Source: Bifidobacterium tsurumiense (GTDB lineage: Bacteria; Actinomycetota; Actinomycetes; Actinomycetales; Bifidobacteriaceae). Taken from it: a stretch of 64,000 nt of DNA. The notes beneath the pieces are model-generated. The model was not told where the DNA came from, did not search any database, and was given only the letters and a program-made list of their open reading frames with translations. Position 1 is the stretch's first letter. Every line of letters starts with the position of its first letter. This document shows, in pieces, positions 1 through 9,280 of the stretch. Location: the NCBI RefSeq assembly GCF_000741765.1, contig NZ_JGZU01000009.1, forward strand, positions 62,001 to 126,000. Reading direction: 5' to 3'. A program made the translations under genes and the position numbers.

Positions 1-1
1 T

Positions 2-169
2 AATGCTCCCATAGCCGCTCAGAAGGCGCACATGCAAATTACCGGTGCAAATGACACGCCCGGAAGAACACGCAAGTACTTCACCATGGCAATCCTTGGT
101 CCGCAGCAGGCTATCGGTGGAAAGCTTGCCGAAACTCACATGAGATCCCAAACGATGAGGGCCGTGTAG
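2..169 (+). CDS. C-terminal fragment of an unidentified protein (cut by window edge)
   Basis: Frame 2 is open from the window edge to a TAG at 167-169 and gives 55 residues that look protein-like (for example YFTMAILGPQQAIGG near its middle). I do not recognise the family. The same frame stays open beyond the TAG to 451, so the TAG could be a real end or an interruption in a longer gene. No function is proposed. Confidence 0.35.
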   Translation, partial: NAPIAAQKAHMQITGANDTPGRTRKYFTMAILGPQQAIGGKLAETHMRSQTMRAV

Positions 170-437
170 AACCAGAGAATCGTAGGCTCCGGCATACACT
201 ATTCCTCCAGCGGATTTGAGATTCATCATGATGGCCCCCGCTCCCAGCTACGCCCCTTGAGTAGCCGAACTTCGTTGTTGAGGCTATATTGCCGGAAAAA
301 TCCATCCGCCACACCAGAAAACTCAATATATGTTGTTTTTGACTATGTGGACGCTGCAACAATATCCGGATGGCTGAAGCCTAATATTGAAGCCAACGAA
401 GATCAGCGGATAAGGCATCGCGACGATGGGAGCTCAT
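170..437. other. Intergenic stretch before the ABC ATPase gene
   Basis: I see no convincing gene here. A TTG-initiated frame at 257-451 overlaps the next gene and has no good ribosome site. A GGGAG at 428-432 serves the ATG at 438. Confidence 0.4.
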
Positions 438-1304
438 ATGAATGCGAATAACGAGCAAGTTCTGGCGCTATCCTCTATCGAATTGCGCAGAAGACGTCGT
501 CCTATTGTCCGCGATGTGAATATGCGAATAGAACGAGGGCAACGATGGGTGTTATTCGGTCCTAATGGCATCGGCAAATCCACTCTGGTTTCAATGATGT
601 CGGCACGGTTGTTTCCGAGTGCCGGAACGGTGGAAATCCTCGGGAAACGACTCGGTACGGTTGATGTTTCGAGTTTGCGACCGCATATCGGATTGGCCAG
701 TTCGGATCTCGCTGATGAGCTTCCTCCTATGGAAGACCCCTTGGATGTGGTTCTTACGGGATTGACAGGTACTGCCGGCCGTTGGAAGGAACTGTTTGAA
801 CGGCAGGAGCGCGAACGTGCGCTGCAGCTTATGGAGGAATTCCAAATCGCGTATTTGGCCGGAAAAGCCATGTGGCAGCTCAGCACTGGCGAGCGCACAC
901 GTGTGCTGATAGCGCGGGCGTTGATGAATGATCCCGAACTGCTTATTCTCGACGAGCCCACAACCGGGCTGGATCTGGGTGGCAGGGAGCGCGTTATGCG
1001 CACTTTGGGCAGGCTGGGGACAGAACGATCCAATCGTGCGGTGATTCTGGTCACCCATAGGCTTGAAGAAATTCCCGAAGGTTTCGATCATATCGCCATG
1101 ATGGGCAGGATGCGCACCGAAGATTCTCAGGCCAGTGCGGCGGAGGGCTTTGCCCCGGATGCCCCTGATAATCCGGAACCGGGAACCATCGTGTACAGCG
1201 GTCCCATAGAAGAAGGGCTCAACGACGCCCGCCTCAGTTCTATGTTTGATATGCCGATCCAGGTGGTTCGCACAGGAAAGCGATGGTCTGCATTCGCACG
1301 ATAG
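438..1304 (+). CDS. ABC transporter ATP-binding protein, ModF/PhrA-like (COG1119 type)
   Basis: A single ABC nucleotide-binding domain of 288 residues. Visible motifs are the Walker A GPNGIGKST, a variant signature LSTGE in place of LSGGQ, Walker B LLILDEP with a D-loop, and the H-loop histidine in LVTHRLEE. The LSTGE signature and the absence of a permease beside it resemble the ModF/PhrA-like ATPases, whose partner is usually unclear. The start at 438 is preferred to the ATG at 426 because GGGAG lies 5 nt upstream. The gene runs in the same direction as trmI, 101 nt upstream of its start. The substrate is unknown; a soluble role rather than transport is possible. Confidence 0.85.
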   Translation: MNANNEQVLALSSIELRRRRRPIVRDVNMRIERGQRWVLFGPNGIGKSTLVSMMSARLFPSAGTVEILGKRLGTVDVSSLRPHIGLASSDLADELPPMEDPLDVVLTGLTGTAGRWKELFERQERERALQLMEEFQIAYLAGKAMWQLSTGERTRVLIARALMNDPELLILDEPTTGLDLGGRERVMRTLGRLGTERSNRAVILVTHRLEEIPEGFDHIAMMGRMRTEDSQASAAEGFAPDAPDNPEPGTIVYSGPIEEGLNDARLSSMFDMPIQVVRTGKRWSAFAR

Positions 1305-1405
1305 TCTTATGCTTGGCGTGACCTTTTGCCACAATGGTGCCGGATACGCGGGAGTCCATGAGGTCCGAAACGGACCGTGCGTGCCGATGTGCTGAAAGGA
1401 TTGTT

Positions 1406-2470
1406 ATGCCAAAACGTGGTTTGCTGCAGGCCGGCGAGAAAGTGCAATTTACCGATCGCAAGGGCAAACGCATAACCGATCAGCTGAGCACAGGCGGCAG
1501 CACACAAACCGAGCACGGGCTGATAATGCATGACGATATTATCGGCGGCACCGAAGGCGTTGTGGTCACTACGCGCACGGCGAGCAGGGAAGCGCAGATC
1601 AACGAGGTGCATCCAGAACGAGATGCCAATAAGCCTTGGAAGGCTTCGCGTGCCATAGGTGGTTGGCAATATGCGGTTATGCGACCGCGGTTGGCGGATT
1701 ATGTCCTTTCCATGCCACGCGGGGCACAGATCATGTATCCGAAGGATATCGCACAAGTCATCCAGCTCGGAGATATTCGCAAAGGCATGCATGTTCTGGA
1801 ATCGGGCGCAGGATCTGGCGCAATGAGCATCAATCTTCTTGATGCAGTGGGGGAGCAGGGCCATGTGACCACGATCGAAATGCGTTCTGAATTTGCGCAT
1901 GTGGCTCGTGCGAATGCCGCTTTGTATTTCAACGAGGAACCCCAGTGGTGGGATGTTCTGGAAGGTGATTTTGATTCAGTGGCTGCAACCCTCGAGGCCC
2001 ATTCCTTCGATCGGGTGATGCTGGATATGCTCGATCCGTGGAACAGACTTGAACAAGCCTGGCGGGTCATGGCGCCAGGCGGCGTTGTGGTGGCATATGT
2101 GACCACCACGACGCAAATGAGCCGTATGGCTGAATCGCTCAGACAATCGCAGCATTGGACCGAACCCGACATTTACGAGAGTCTGGAGCGAAGCTGGAAA
2201 GCGCAAGGGCTGGCGGTTCGCCCCGATCACCAGATGATAGGACATACGGGATTTCTGGTGATCAGCAGGGCCATGGCCGAAGGCTTCGATGCCCTGCGCA
2301 AACGTGAACGTCCCGCCAAAAACGCCGTTACCGATATCGACGACTTGACGGCCGAACAACGGGAAGCGCAGCTGGAAGAGCTTGAACTGCGTGATATCTC
2401 CGACCGAAAACTGCGCAAGGTGCTTCGCGATCTGGACCATCAAGTGGCATCCTTGCATAGGGGCGCGTAG
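1406..2470 (+). CDS. trmI: tRNA (adenine-58-N1)-methyltransferase TrmI
   Basis: A 354-residue SAM-dependent methyltransferase that makes N1-methyladenosine at tRNA position 58. It has the N-terminal beta-barrel typical of bacterial TrmI, followed by a Rossmann fold with the SAM-binding loop ESGAGSGAMS and the acidic residue in TTIEMRSE. YPKDIAQVIQLGDI just before the SAM loop is characteristic of the family. The start at 1406 follows a good ribosome site (GAAAGGA, 5 nt spacing); the in-frame GTG and ATG codons further upstream have none. In many actinobacteria trmI lies just before the proteasomal ATPase gene mpa/arc; here a phosphatase gene follows instead. Confidence 0.9.
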   Translation: MPKRGLLQAGEKVQFTDRKGKRITDQLSTGGSTQTEHGLIMHDDIIGGTEGVVVTTRTASREAQINEVHPERDANKPWKASRAIGGWQYAVMRPRLADYVLSMPRGAQIMYPKDIAQVIQLGDIRKGMHVLESGAGSGAMSINLLDAVGEQGHVTTIEMRSEFAHVARANAALYFNEEPQWWDVLEGDFDSVAATLEAHSFDRVMLDMLDPWNRLEQAWRVMAPGGVVVAYVTTTTQMSRMAESLRQSQHWTEPDIYESLERSWKAQGLAVRPDHQMIGHTGFLVISRAMAEGFDALRKRERPAKNAVTDIDDLTAEQREAQLEELELRDISDRKLRKVLRDLDHQVASLHRGA

Positions 2471-2603
2471 ATGCATTGGTGTAGATTCGTCAATACAGGC
2501 GTGTGTGTGCTGCGCATGCGCTCGCTGAATCGCGCAACGTTGCCAAAGTAGTTCGTGCGTCGTGTTCGCGTACGGAATCGAGCTGCGACAGGAGCTGGAG
2601 AGC

Positions 2604-3161
2604 ATGGGAGTCAATATCGCAAAGGTGGCAAAAAAAGCGGCGCATTACCCATATGTGCTGATGGTTATGCGTCATGCCAAAGCCGAGGTGATGAGTTCTG
2701 GCGGTGACCGCGAGCGAGAACTCACTGAAAAAGGCCGCAAACAAGCGAAAAAAGTCGCCAAAGGAATTATCGAAATGGATCTGGTTCCGGATGCGATTTC
2801 CTGCTCCGGAGCCACCCGTGCCCAGCAGACCTTGGAACGCATGCTGAAGCAATTCGGTGACAAGCCTAAGGTGAATTACCGTCAGAGTCTGTATGAGGGC
2901 GGTATCGGTGCGTTGATGGACGAGATCACGCAGACCAAGTCTTCAGATCGCATTCTTATGATCGTGGGCCATGAGCCACGGTTTCTATGGCATGTCAATG
3001 GTTTGCCCAGTGAAGAATCTGAACCGACGAAACTGGATTTGTTGAATCTTGGGCTTTCCACGGCGTCGGTGGTGATTTTCGGATCCGAAACGCCCTTCAA
3101 CCGGTGGACCACCCATGATGGGGAAGTGCTTGCAGTGATCAATCCCAAGGATTTTGACTGA
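2604..3161 (+). CDS. SixA-like phosphohistidine phosphatase (histidine phosphatase superfamily)
   Basis: A 185-residue protein of the RHG phosphatase superfamily. The catalytic RHAKAE motif lies near residue 24, and the second-half histidine is in VGHEPRFL. Actinobacterial relatives are annotated SixA-like, but the substrate is generally unproven. An ATG at 2604 follows GGAG-rich sequence (2591-2600), while the in-frame GTG at 2562 lacks a site. The residues before RHG are rich in lysine and alanine. It is followed by 184 nt without a gene and then metE, so it is probably not in the methionine unit. Confidence 0.8.
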   Translation: MGVNIAKVAKKAAHYPYVLMVMRHAKAEVMSSGGDRERELTEKGRKQAKKVAKGIIEMDLVPDAISCSGATRAQQTLERMLKQFGDKPKVNYRQSLYEGGIGALMDEITQTKSSDRILMIVGHEPRFLWHVNGLPSEESEPTKLDLLNLGLSTASVVIFGSETPFNRWTTHDGEVLAVINPKDFD

Positions 3162-3345
3162 GAGATTGCATAGTGCACATTCGCTGTGTTTCCAAGCCGC
3201 TTGCTGACATGAGGCATGCCGCTGACCAGTCGATTTTCCTCATATAAGCACGGTTTATAACGACACCCCAATTGACTTAATGCCCTTATCGCTGACTTCC
3301 TTTGGTACGCTGGGCGCATCATTTACGTCATCCTTGGGAGGTCAC

Positions 3346-5652
3346 ATGTCCGTGCTCACATCTGTATCCGGATTTCCGCGTGTCGGTCGCAATCGTGAAT
3401 TGAAGCGAGTCATCGAGGCGTATTGGAAGGGAACTGCATCGCTCGAAGAGGTGCGCAAGGTGTCAGCACAATTGCGTGCAGAGCACTGGAAGCTCCAGGC
3501 GGATGCGGGCATTGATCTCATTTCCAGCAACGATTTCAGCTTGTATGACCAGGTATTGGATACTGCAATCCTGCTCAATGTCATCCCTCAGCGTTACCGT
3601 CGACTGGCTCTGGACAATCCAGAGGATACGCTGTTCGCCATAGGTCGAGGATATCAAGGGGAGAAGGGTGATGTGACCGCCCTGCCGATGAAGAAGTGGT
3701 TCACGACCAATTACCACTACATCGTCCCGGAAATCGATGAATCCACGGAAATCAAGCTCAGTGGATCCAAGCCATTTGATGAGTTCGAAGAGGCCAAGCA
3801 GCAGGGAATCATCACCAAGCCGGTATTGGTCGGACCTTATACCTTCCTCAAATTGGCTCGTGGATCCAAGGCTGAAGAACTGGATATTGACAAAGGTCTG
3901 GTCAACGCTATCGCCAATGCATACGCTGAGATCGTGAAGCGATTCGTCGAGCTTGGCGCGCAATGGGTGCAGTTTGATGAGCCGTATCTGGTTTTGGACA
4001 AGGAAGATGGCGATATTGCGCTCTTCAAATCGCTCTATGCCAAAATCCTTCCGGCTCGTGGCGGCAAGCTCAAGATCTTGCTCAATACCTATTTCGGACA
4101 TATCGCCGACTGTTATGAGACAGTGAATCTGCTCGGTTTTGACGGCATTGGACTTGATCTGATCGAGGGACGAGATGACAATCTGGCAGCCGTAGATCGG
4201 TATGGCGTCACGGAAAATACCACTCTGTTTGCCGGCGTGGTGAATGGACGCAATATCTGGCGCAACAATTATGCGCAAAGCCTTGGTCTGGTAGAGGCTT
4301 TGCAGAAGAAAACCGATAAGGTCGCGGTTGCCACTGCATGCTCACTGCTGCATGTGCCATTCAGCACGGCCGGTGAAGAGGCACTGGGGCAGAATGTGCT
4401 CAAGCATTTCGCTTTCGCCGTCGAGAAATTAGGTGAGGTCAAAGACATCGCTCAGCTGGCTGAGGCTGATGAGCAGGCCAAGCGCGAATCGCAGGTTTTG
4501 GCCGAGAATCAGGAACTATTCGATGGCAGCCGTGTCAATCCGGACGCGGAGGTCCAGGCTCGTCTGGATGCATTGAACGAGAGCGACTTCGTGCGCCAGC
4601 CTCTTCGCGAAGAACGTCAGAAGGCGCAACGCGAAGCACTCGGATTGCCACTTCTGCCCACTACGACCATTGGATCCTTCCCTCAAACCAAGGAAATTCG
4701 CGCGCAGAGGGCGAAGTTGCGCAAAGGTGAAATCTCCCGCGAGGAGTACGAGCAGTTCATCAAGTCGCATATTGACGAAGTCATCCGCCAACAGGAGCAG
4801 ATAGGCCTTGATGTGCTGGTGCATGGCGAATTCGAGCGCAACGATATGGTCGAATATTTCGGACAGCGGCTCAATGGATTCCTCTTCACCAAGAACGCCT
4901 GGGTGCAGTCCTATGGCACCCGTTGCGTCAAGCCTCCCATTGTCTGGGGTGACGTGTCCCGTGCCAACCCGATAACCGTCGAGTGGAGCGCCTATGCGCA
5001 AAGCCGCACTGAGCGTCATGTCAAGGGCATGCTGACGGGTCCGGTAACCATTTTGAATTGGTCGTGGCCTCGTGAGGATGTCTCCCACGAATACCAGACA
5101 AAGCAGCTCGCGCTTGCCATTCGTGATGAGGTGCTGGATTTGGAGGCAGCCGGCATCAATATCATCCAGATCGATGAGGCCGCATTGCGTGAAAAGTTGC
5201 CGCTTCGCCGCAGCGATTGGCATAGCCGCTACCTTGATTGGGCTATTCCGGCATTCCGTCTGGTGCATTCCGCGGTCAAGCCCACAACGCAGATCCACAC
5301 GCATATGTGTTATTCGGAATTCAACGATATTATTCGCGATATCGACGCCATGGATGCCGATGTCATTTCCTTCGAGGCCTCTCGTGGTGATTTGGTGGTT
5401 CTGGACGCCATTCATGACGCCCGGTTTGAAACCGAGGCAGGTCCAGGCGTGTATGACATTCATTCGCCGCGTATTCCGTCGCAGCAGGAGATCGAGGATC
5501 GTGTTGATCAGATTCTGGCCAAAATGGATGTTTCCAAGGTGTGGATCAATCCGGATTGCGGTCTGAAGACACGGGGCAATGCCGAAACCTGGCCGAGTCT
5601 GTCGCATTTGGTCCGCGCAGCCCAGGCGGTACGGGAACGTTTGGGGAACTGA
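3346..5652 (+). CDS. metE: 5-methyltetrahydropteroyltriglutamate-homocysteine methyltransferase (cobalamin-independent methionine synthase)
   Basis: A 768-residue MetE, the usual length, which transfers a methyl group from methyltetrahydropteroyl-triglutamate to homocysteine without B12. The N-terminal [12 protein letters not shown] motif opens the first barrel. The C-terminal catalytic barrel contains the zinc-site pattern HTHMCYSEF (H653 and C655) and NPDCGLKTR near the end, which supplies the last cysteine. The start at 3346 has an excellent GGGAGGT site 3 nt upstream; the ORF extends in frame to 3280 without one. The metF gene follows after 6 nt, so the two form a methyl-supply operon. 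I found no recognisable riboswitch in the 184-nt leader. Confidence 0.97.
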   Translation: MSVLTSVSGFPRVGRNRELKRVIEAYWKGTASLEEVRKVSAQLRAEHWKLQADAGIDLISSNDFSLYDQVLDTAILLNVIPQRYRRLALDNPEDTLFAIGRGYQGEKGDVTALPMKKWFTTNYHYIVPEIDESTEIKLSGSKPFDEFEEAKQQGIITKPVLVGPYTFLKLARGSKAEELDIDKGLVNAIANAYAEIVKRFVELGAQWVQFDEPYLVLDKEDGDIALFKSLYAKILPARGGKLKILLNTYFGHIADCYETVNLLGFDGIGLDLIEGRDDNLAAVDRYGVTENTTLFAGVVNGRNIWRNNYAQSLGLVEALQKKTDKVAVATACSLLHVPFSTAGEEALGQNVLKHFAFAVEKLGEVKDIAQLAEADEQAKRESQVLAENQELFDGSRVNPDAEVQARLDALNESDFVRQPLREERQKAQREALGLPLLPTTTIGSFPQTKEIRAQRAKLRKGEISREEYEQFIKSHIDEVIRQQEQIGLDVLVHGEFERNDMVEYFGQRLNGFLFTKNAWVQSYGTRCVKPPIVWGDVSRANPITVEWSAYAQSRTERHVKGMLTGPVTILNWSWPREDVSHEYQTKQLALAIRDEVLDLEAAGINIIQIDEAALREKLPLRRSDWHSRYLDWAIPAFRLVHSAVKPTTQIHTHMCYSEFNDIIRDIDAMDADVISFEASRGDLVVLDAIHDARFETEAGPGVYDIHSPRIPSQQEIEDRVDQILAKMDVSKVWINPDCGLKTRGNAETWPSLSHLVRAAQAVRERLGN

Positions 5653-5658
5653 GCGACC

Positions 5659-6507
5659 ATGGGTGTACCGCAGTTTTCACTCGAAGTGTTCCCGCCGAAG
5701 CGCAACGGTCCTGTGGGAACCATATACGATACTCTCGATGGCTTGGAAGGAGTGCGTCCCGACTTTATTTCCGTGACCTATGGAACGGGAAGATCGGCGG
5801 ACCGCACTGCTACGGCAAGGATTTCGCATACGGTGCGTTCCGAATATGACATACCGGTCGTGGCGCATCTGACTGCACAGTATCTGGATGAGCAACAGGC
5901 CGACGAGGCATTGGACATGTTTCAGCAGGCTGGTGTGAAGGCCGTGCTCGCGCTGCGTGGAGATAGGGTAGAGGGCAGAGATCCGGCAGGAGTGTTCTGC
6001 CATGCCAGTGACCTTGTCGCGTATATTCGAAAAACCTGCCCGGATATGGACGTATTCGGCGCCTGCTATCCCGAATGTCATCCCGACGCTGCAAATCTGG
6101 ATGAGGATATCGCTCATTTGAAAACGAAAGTTGATGCTGGCGCATCGCATCTGATTTCTCAGCTTTTCTTCGATAACGAGGATTTCCTGCGTTTTGTGGA
6201 TAAAGCCCGGGCGGCAGGTATCAATGTGCCCATTGAGGCGGGGATTATGCCGGTCACCAATGCGGCTCAGGTGAGACGTATGGTGTCGATGTGCGGTGCT
6301 CGGGTGCCTGCTGGCATCACTGCCATACTGGATCGCTGGGGAGATGACCGCGAGGCCATAAAACAGGCAGGTATTCTTTACGCTTCGCAGCAAATAGCCG
6401 ATCTGGTATCGCAGGGAGCGGATGGCGTGCATGTGTATACGATGAACCACCCTGCAACCACGAGGAAAATATGGAATAATGTATCTTCATTATTCGCGAA
6501 TCGTTGA
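5659..6507 (+). CDS. metF: 5,10-methylenetetrahydrofolate reductase
   Basis: A 282-residue FAD-dependent TIM barrel that makes the methyltetrahydrofolate used by MetE. Visible family motifs are the opening FSLEVFPPK, VTYGTGRS, the VLALRGDRVEG strand and the conserved SQLFFDNEDFL. The ATG lies 6 nt after the metE stop, so translation is probably coupled; the ribosome site is weak. The product is cytosolic. A perfect stem-loop about 140 nt downstream (6647-6680) probably ends the transcript. Confidence 0.95.
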   Translation: MGVPQFSLEVFPPKRNGPVGTIYDTLDGLEGVRPDFISVTYGTGRSADRTATARISHTVRSEYDIPVVAHLTAQYLDEQQADEALDMFQQAGVKAVLALRGDRVEGRDPAGVFCHASDLVAYIRKTCPDMDVFGACYPECHPDAANLDEDIAHLKTKVDAGASHLISQLFFDNEDFLRFVDKARAAGINVPIEAGIMPVTNAAQVRRMVSMCGARVPAGITAILDRWGDDREAIKQAGILYASQQIADLVSQGADGVHVYTMNHPATTRKIWNNVSSLFANR

Positions 6508-6852
6508 GATACCGCCTGTGGTGAGATCTTCTATGTGCTGTGGTGCGGATCCGATGTCAGGAATGCAGCATTGAGAGTCTGCTCAATACTGTGCCGCAAC
6601 ACAACGGCAATGATTCCCGAAAAATACCAAGAACGATGAATACGAAGGGCTGAGACAATCCAATGGAATTGTCTCAGCCCTTGTATTGTGGAAAGAGATG
6701 TAAGTCCTTGCGGATATGGTCGCAACCTACTGCGGATGGGGGGCAAACCCGATATACGGCTTGGACAGTGTGTGCTAGGGGCAATTGTGCGTCTGGAACT
6801 GTTTCTTATGCCTCATGCTGCTTCTGACGCCGTTACTGAGTCTGTCTGATTC
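6508..6852. other. Intergenic region between convergent metEF and the ROK cassette
   Basis: About 345 nt between convergent transcription units. The only clear element is the terminator hairpin at 6647-6680. No small gene is supported. Confidence 0.6.
6647..6680 (+). terminator. Intrinsic terminator, metEF (possibly bidirectional)
   Basis: A perfect 13-bp stem: GGGCTGAGACAAT at 6647-6659 pairs with ATTGTCTCAGCCC at 6668-6680 across an 8-nt loop. It is followed by TTGTATTG. It lies between two converging units. Confidence 0.8.
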
Positions 6853-7194
6853 CTATCGTCTTCTGGTACGTTGTTTTTCTGGCCGACGAACACCGGGTTT
6901 GCGTTCCTCATCGAATACGGGGAACCGTGTGCGAAGGAACGAGCGCACGGGCGGGATGACGGCAATAGCCACACCGAGCGCCAAAGCGATTATTACGGCC
7001 CATGAAGCCGCATCTTGTCGAGCAATCATCAGCACCAATACCAAGCCGATGCCAAGTATTCCGAGCAGCTGCTGGATTTTGCGCTGCCGTTCATTGAGTG
7101 CGTCATTGCGCATGGGCATTGTGCCCAAGATCAAGCCTATTATCAGTCCTGCAAGAGAGACTGCAATGATAATGACAATGCTGATGGCATTCAT
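6853..7194 (-). CDS. Small membrane protein of unknown function, sugar-uptake cassette
   Basis: 113 residues. One hydrophobic helix opens the protein (residues about 3-26) and two more follow at about 40-58 and 64-82. The tail is strongly basic and ends in RTRRR. I do not recognise the family. It starts 9 nt after the end of the orphan ATPase gene and is almost certainly cotranscribed with it and the ROK regulator. It is too small to be a normal sugar permease (the one at 12860 has 407 residues), so a membrane tether or accessory subunit is a guess from context only. Confidence 0.65.
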   Translation of the reverse strand: MNAISIVIIIAVSLAGLIIGLILGTMPMRNDALNERQRKIQQLLGILGIGLVLVLMIARQDAASWAVIIALALGVAIAVIPPVRSFLRTRFPVFDEERKPGVRRPEKQRTRRR

Positions 7195-7203
7195 GTCGCT
7201 TCC

Positions 7204-8061
7204 TTACGCATCTTGCTCATCGGTATGCTCAGCACGGTTTCGCATCGTGCGATTGATGAGTTTGCTTTGCCCTACGAGGCTACCATATCGTTGTGCGCCC
7301 TCATTGTCAGCCATCTCCTCGTCGTGGGAAACGCCTGCGATTTGGGCGATGATGTGTTCATAGCTCGTGTCTTCGGTACGGTGGACTCCGATGATGTGTC
7401 CCTGCCGCAATACGACGATGCGATCCGCCACTGCGAACACATCGGGAAGATCATGGCAGACCATGAGCACGCATCGGCCTTCTGAACGCAAGCGCTTGAT
7501 ATAAGAAAGCACTTCCGCGACTTGCATAACCGACAGGGATGCGGTCGGTTCATCCAGCAAAATAAGTCGCGGATCATTCAGCAGGGTTCTTGCCAATGCG
7601 ACCGTTTGCCGCTGACCCACTGACAATGCATTGATCGGCTGACCCACGCGAATTGACTCAGTCAAGGTCGCCAGCACTTCCCGCGCTTTGGAAATCATGG
7701 ATTCGTCATCGCGAATGCCGGCGTTGTGTTCGAGTTCCTGTCCTAGGAAAAGATTGGCTGCAACATTGAGATTGTCACAGAATTCCTGATTCTGGAATAC
7801 AGAGGCTATGCCCCTGCTGCTCGCATCGCGAACGCTCGTAATACGCACCTCTTCGCCCTGCATGATGATGCTACCCTCATTGGGTTGCTGCAGTCCGGCA
7901 ATAACCTTGACCAATGTCGATTTGCCTGCGCCGTTGTCGCCCACAATGGCGACAACCTCCTGGGAGAAGAGATCAAGGTCAATGGATTTCAGCGCGTCGA
8001 CAAATCCGAAACGCACGGAAATCCCTCGGAGCTCAAGCAATGGTGTGTTCAAATTCTTCAT
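7204..8061 (-). CDS. Single-domain sugar ABC transporter ATPase (FrcA-like), orphan
   Basis: A 285-residue ABC ATPase of the CUT2/ribose-fructose type but with only one nucleotide-binding domain. It has Walker A GDNGAGKST, the signature region LSVGQRQ, Walker B LILLDEP and the H-loop MVCHDLPD. LSVGQ is the signature normally seen in FrcA-like proteins. The start at 8061 (MKNLNTPLLE) avoids the 44-nt overlap with the upstream gene that the first in-frame ATG at 8130 would give. No permease or binding protein lies in its own unit. It may serve the divergent ChvE/permease system, or pair with the small membrane protein downstream. Confidence 0.85.
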   Translation of the reverse strand: MKNLNTPLLELRGISVRFGFVDALKSIDLDLFSQEVVAIVGDNGAGKSTLVKVIAGLQQPNEGSIIMQGEEVRITSVRDASSRGIASVFQNQEFCDNLNVAANLFLGQELEHNAGIRDDESMISKAREVLATLTESIRVGQPINALSVGQRQTVALARTLLNDPRLILLDEPTASLSVMQVAEVLSYIKRLRSEGRCVLMVCHDLPDVFAVADRIVVLRQGHIIGVHRTEDTSYEHIIAQIAGVSHDEEMADNEGAQRYGSLVGQSKLINRTMRNRAEHTDEQDA

Positions 8062-8086
8062 GCTCGTTCTTTCATACGCAATGACA

Positions 8087-9280
8087 TCATCGACTTGGTT
8101 CAGTGGCGGTGAGCCGGCTATGTTCGGCATGATCGATCGCTAGGATCGCCGCGCCGATAGACGAACAGGATTCTGGATATTGCGCCTCGACCACCTCTAT
8201 GGGGGTGAGTGCGCTGGGGAAAAGCATCCGTTGGAGCGATTCAGCGAACGGTTCTGTGAAGGTTGTTCCGGCCATGGCGAGTTTGCCGCCTACGACGACG
8301 ATTTCCGGATCGACGGAAATGCATAGACTCGCAGCGACAGTGCCGATACGCACCGCCGCGTCCGCAATAACACGTCTGCAACCCGGATCGCCGGCATTCG
8401 CCTCGTTGACCAGGTCATCCATGGTCATTTTTCCGTGGGTGACGCTGAGCAACGAGACCAGTCTGAATTCATCAACTGCGGTATTGAGGCAACCTCGGTT
8501 TCCGCAACTGCAGATACTGCCCAAGGGGTCAACCTGAATATGGCCTATTTCACCTGCCAGACCGGTGACACCTCGCCATAGTTCTCCATGGGTCATGATT
8601 CCCGCGCCTACGCCATCAGTGGTGCGCACGTACACGAAGTCGCTATGGCCTATGCCTGAACCCATACGTGCTTCGCAGATCGCCGAAGTATTGGCTTCGT
8701 TCTCCACGATAACCGGAACGTTGAATGCATTGCTCAGGGGAGAAATGATATCGAATCCATCCCAACCCGGCAGAATTCCGGGAACAGCGATGGTATGGGT
8801 ACGAGAATCCACGGGTGCGCTGACAGCAACTCCGATACCGGTGATTTCCGAAGCGTCGGCGCCGATTGAGCTGAGGGTTTCGTTGATAAGCACCATCGCA
8901 CGTCGTAAGGTGGTGTCCGTTTTGTGGTTCAACGCGAGAGGCAGCACATGTTCTGCGAGAACGATTCGTGAATGGTCGATAATCGTCAGACGCAGATCAT
9001 GTCGCTCTATGGACAGGCCGATGCCCAAGCCTTGGGATCGAACGAGAGCCACAAGGGTTGCTCTTCTGCCATTGCGCACGGTATTCTGCGTTTCCAGTTG
9101 GCCTTCATCAACGAGTTGGTGGACGAGATTGGACACGGTTGCCGTCGACAATCCCGTGGCTTCTGCCAATTCGATTTGCGTCATTGCACCGAATTTATGA
9201 ATGCATTCAAGCAGATTGGAACGGTTTGCCTCGCGTAATGAGGTTTGGGAACCGAATAATCTTGCCATGCCCATAAGCAT
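8087..9280 (-). CDS. ROK-family transcriptional regulator
   Basis: About 397 residues. An N-terminal winged helix-turn-helix (TQIELAEATGLSTATVSNLV) is fused to a ROK sugar-kinase-like domain. The zinc-binding signature CSCGNRGCLN and the EIGHIQVDP stretch preceding it are intact. Such proteins usually repress sugar operons and respond to the imported sugar or its phosphate. Three ATGs lie close together (9268, 9274, 9280), so the exact start is uncertain. It heads a leftward unit with the orphan ATPase and small membrane protein, and is divergent from the sugar ABC importer, which it probably controls. Confidence 0.88.
   Translation of the reverse strand: MLMGMARLFGSQTSLREANRSNLLECIHKFGAMTQIELAEATGLSTATVSNLVHQLVDEGQLETQNTVRNGRRATLVALVRSQGLGIGLSIERHDLRLTIIDHSRIVLAEHVLPLALNHKTDTTLRRAMVLINETLSSIGADASEITGIGVAVSAPVDSRTHTIAVPGILPGWDGFDIISPLSNAFNVPVIVENEANTSAICEARMGSGIGHSDFVYVRTTDGVGAGIMTHGELWRGVTGLAGEIGHIQVDPLGSICSCGNRGCLNTAVDEFRLVSLLSVTHGKMTMDDLVNEANAGDPGCRRVIADAAVRIGTVAASLCISVDPEIVVVGGKLAMAGTTFTEPFAESLQRMLFPSALTPIEVVEAQYPESCSSIGAAILAIDHAEHSRLTATEPSR

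Noticed and set aside
4516-5607. 363-residue minus-strand frame opposite metE
   Set aside because: It contradicts the complete MetE reading and lacks any recognisable motif.
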